Below are positions 6,998 to 7,048 of a stretch of 7,048 bases of DNA, piece after piece (position 1 is the first letter of the stretch; every line of letters starts with the position of its first letter). The notes beneath the pieces are model-generated. The model made no database searches and had not been told where the DNA came from. It saw nothing but the letters and a program-made list of their open reading frames with translations. The DNA is taken from positions 1-7,048 of the forward strand of contig CAMPIZ010000085.1 in the NCBI GenBank assembly GCA_946886675.1. The letters are read 5' to 3'. The DNA comes from an uncultured Flavobacterium sp. GTDB lineage: Bacteria; Bacteroidota; Bacteroidia; Flavobacteriales; Flavobacteriaceae. The position numbers and the translations under genes were made by a program.

Positions 6998-7048
6998 ATG
7001 AAGAAAATAATTTTACTTTTGTCAGCTCTTGCATTTTTTTCAGCGGTA
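6998..7048 (+). CDS. porV: Start of a secreted/outer-membrane protein, probably PorV (3' truncated by window)
   Basis: Only 17 codons are visible: MKKIILLLSALAFFSAV, a lysine-led hydrophobic stretch typical of a Sec signal peptide. An A-rich stretch (GAATAAA) precedes the ATG in place of a Shine-Dalgarno. The name rests on synteny: porV commonly follows porU directly in Flavobacteriaceae. PorV is an outer-membrane beta-barrel of the FadL type that carries T9SS cargo from the translocon to PorU. Nothing diagnostic of the barrel is inside the window, so the signal peptide is observed and the gene name is inferred. Confidence 0.7.
   Translation, partial: MKKIILLLSALAFFSAV

Noticed and set aside
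1..7048. A new defence, mobile or biosynthetic system hidden in the window.
   Set aside because: All long coding sequence is accounted for by murF, gldJ and porU, and the intergenic gaps are at most 208 bp. No transposase, integrase, direct-repeat array, att-like repeat or tRNA gene was found.

Overview
The window looks like chromosomal core sequence from a gliding or T9SS-bearing member of Bacteroidota, most likely Flavobacteriaceae and close to Flavobacterium. The evidence is the AT-rich DNA, the weak or absent Shine-Dalgarno sites, promoter-like TAnnTTTG (-7) elements, and a gldJ / porU / porV gene set whose proteins resemble the Flavobacterium gliding and type IX secretion system (T9SS) proteins. 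No mobile element, CRISPR array, tRNA or rRNA is visible.

Layout. (1) Positions 1-1155, minus strand: the first 385 codons of murF (UDP-MurNAc-tripeptide-D-Ala-D-Ala ligase), whose 3' end lies outside the window. (2) Positions 1164-1200: a perfect 17-bp inverted repeat with a 3-nt loop, a terminator-like hairpin between gldJ and murF that ends only 8 nt before the murF ATG. (3) Positions 1225-2895, minus strand: gldJ, an outer-membrane lipoprotein with a formylglycine-generating-enzyme-like (FGE/SUMF1) fold. (4) Positions 2896-3103: a divergent intergenic region of 208 bp with a candidate promoter for each direction and a 14-nt imperfect inverted repeat spanning both. (5) Positions 3104-6958, plus strand: porU, the gingipain-like (C25) sortase of the T9SS, with both catalytic residues, a signal peptide and an uncleaved-type C-terminal domain. 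It contains a run of eight G residues. (6) Positions 6998-7048, plus strand: the first 17 codons of the next gene, by synteny porV, preceded by a good candidate promoter of its own.

How the genes work together. PorU and PorV belong to the T9SS attachment complex: PorV shuttles cargo from the translocon, and PorU removes the cargo C-terminal signal and links the protein to the surface. GldJ is an outer-membrane lipoprotein required for gliding, and its loss also affects secretion through GldK stability. The divergent gldJ/porU arrangement therefore puts motor/secretion and sorting functions on one shared control region. murF is a housekeeping cell-wall gene downstream of gldJ. I see no new biological system here. 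The points worth a second look are regulatory: the hairpin against the murF start, the shared inverted repeat, the separate porV promoter and the G8 tract in porU.
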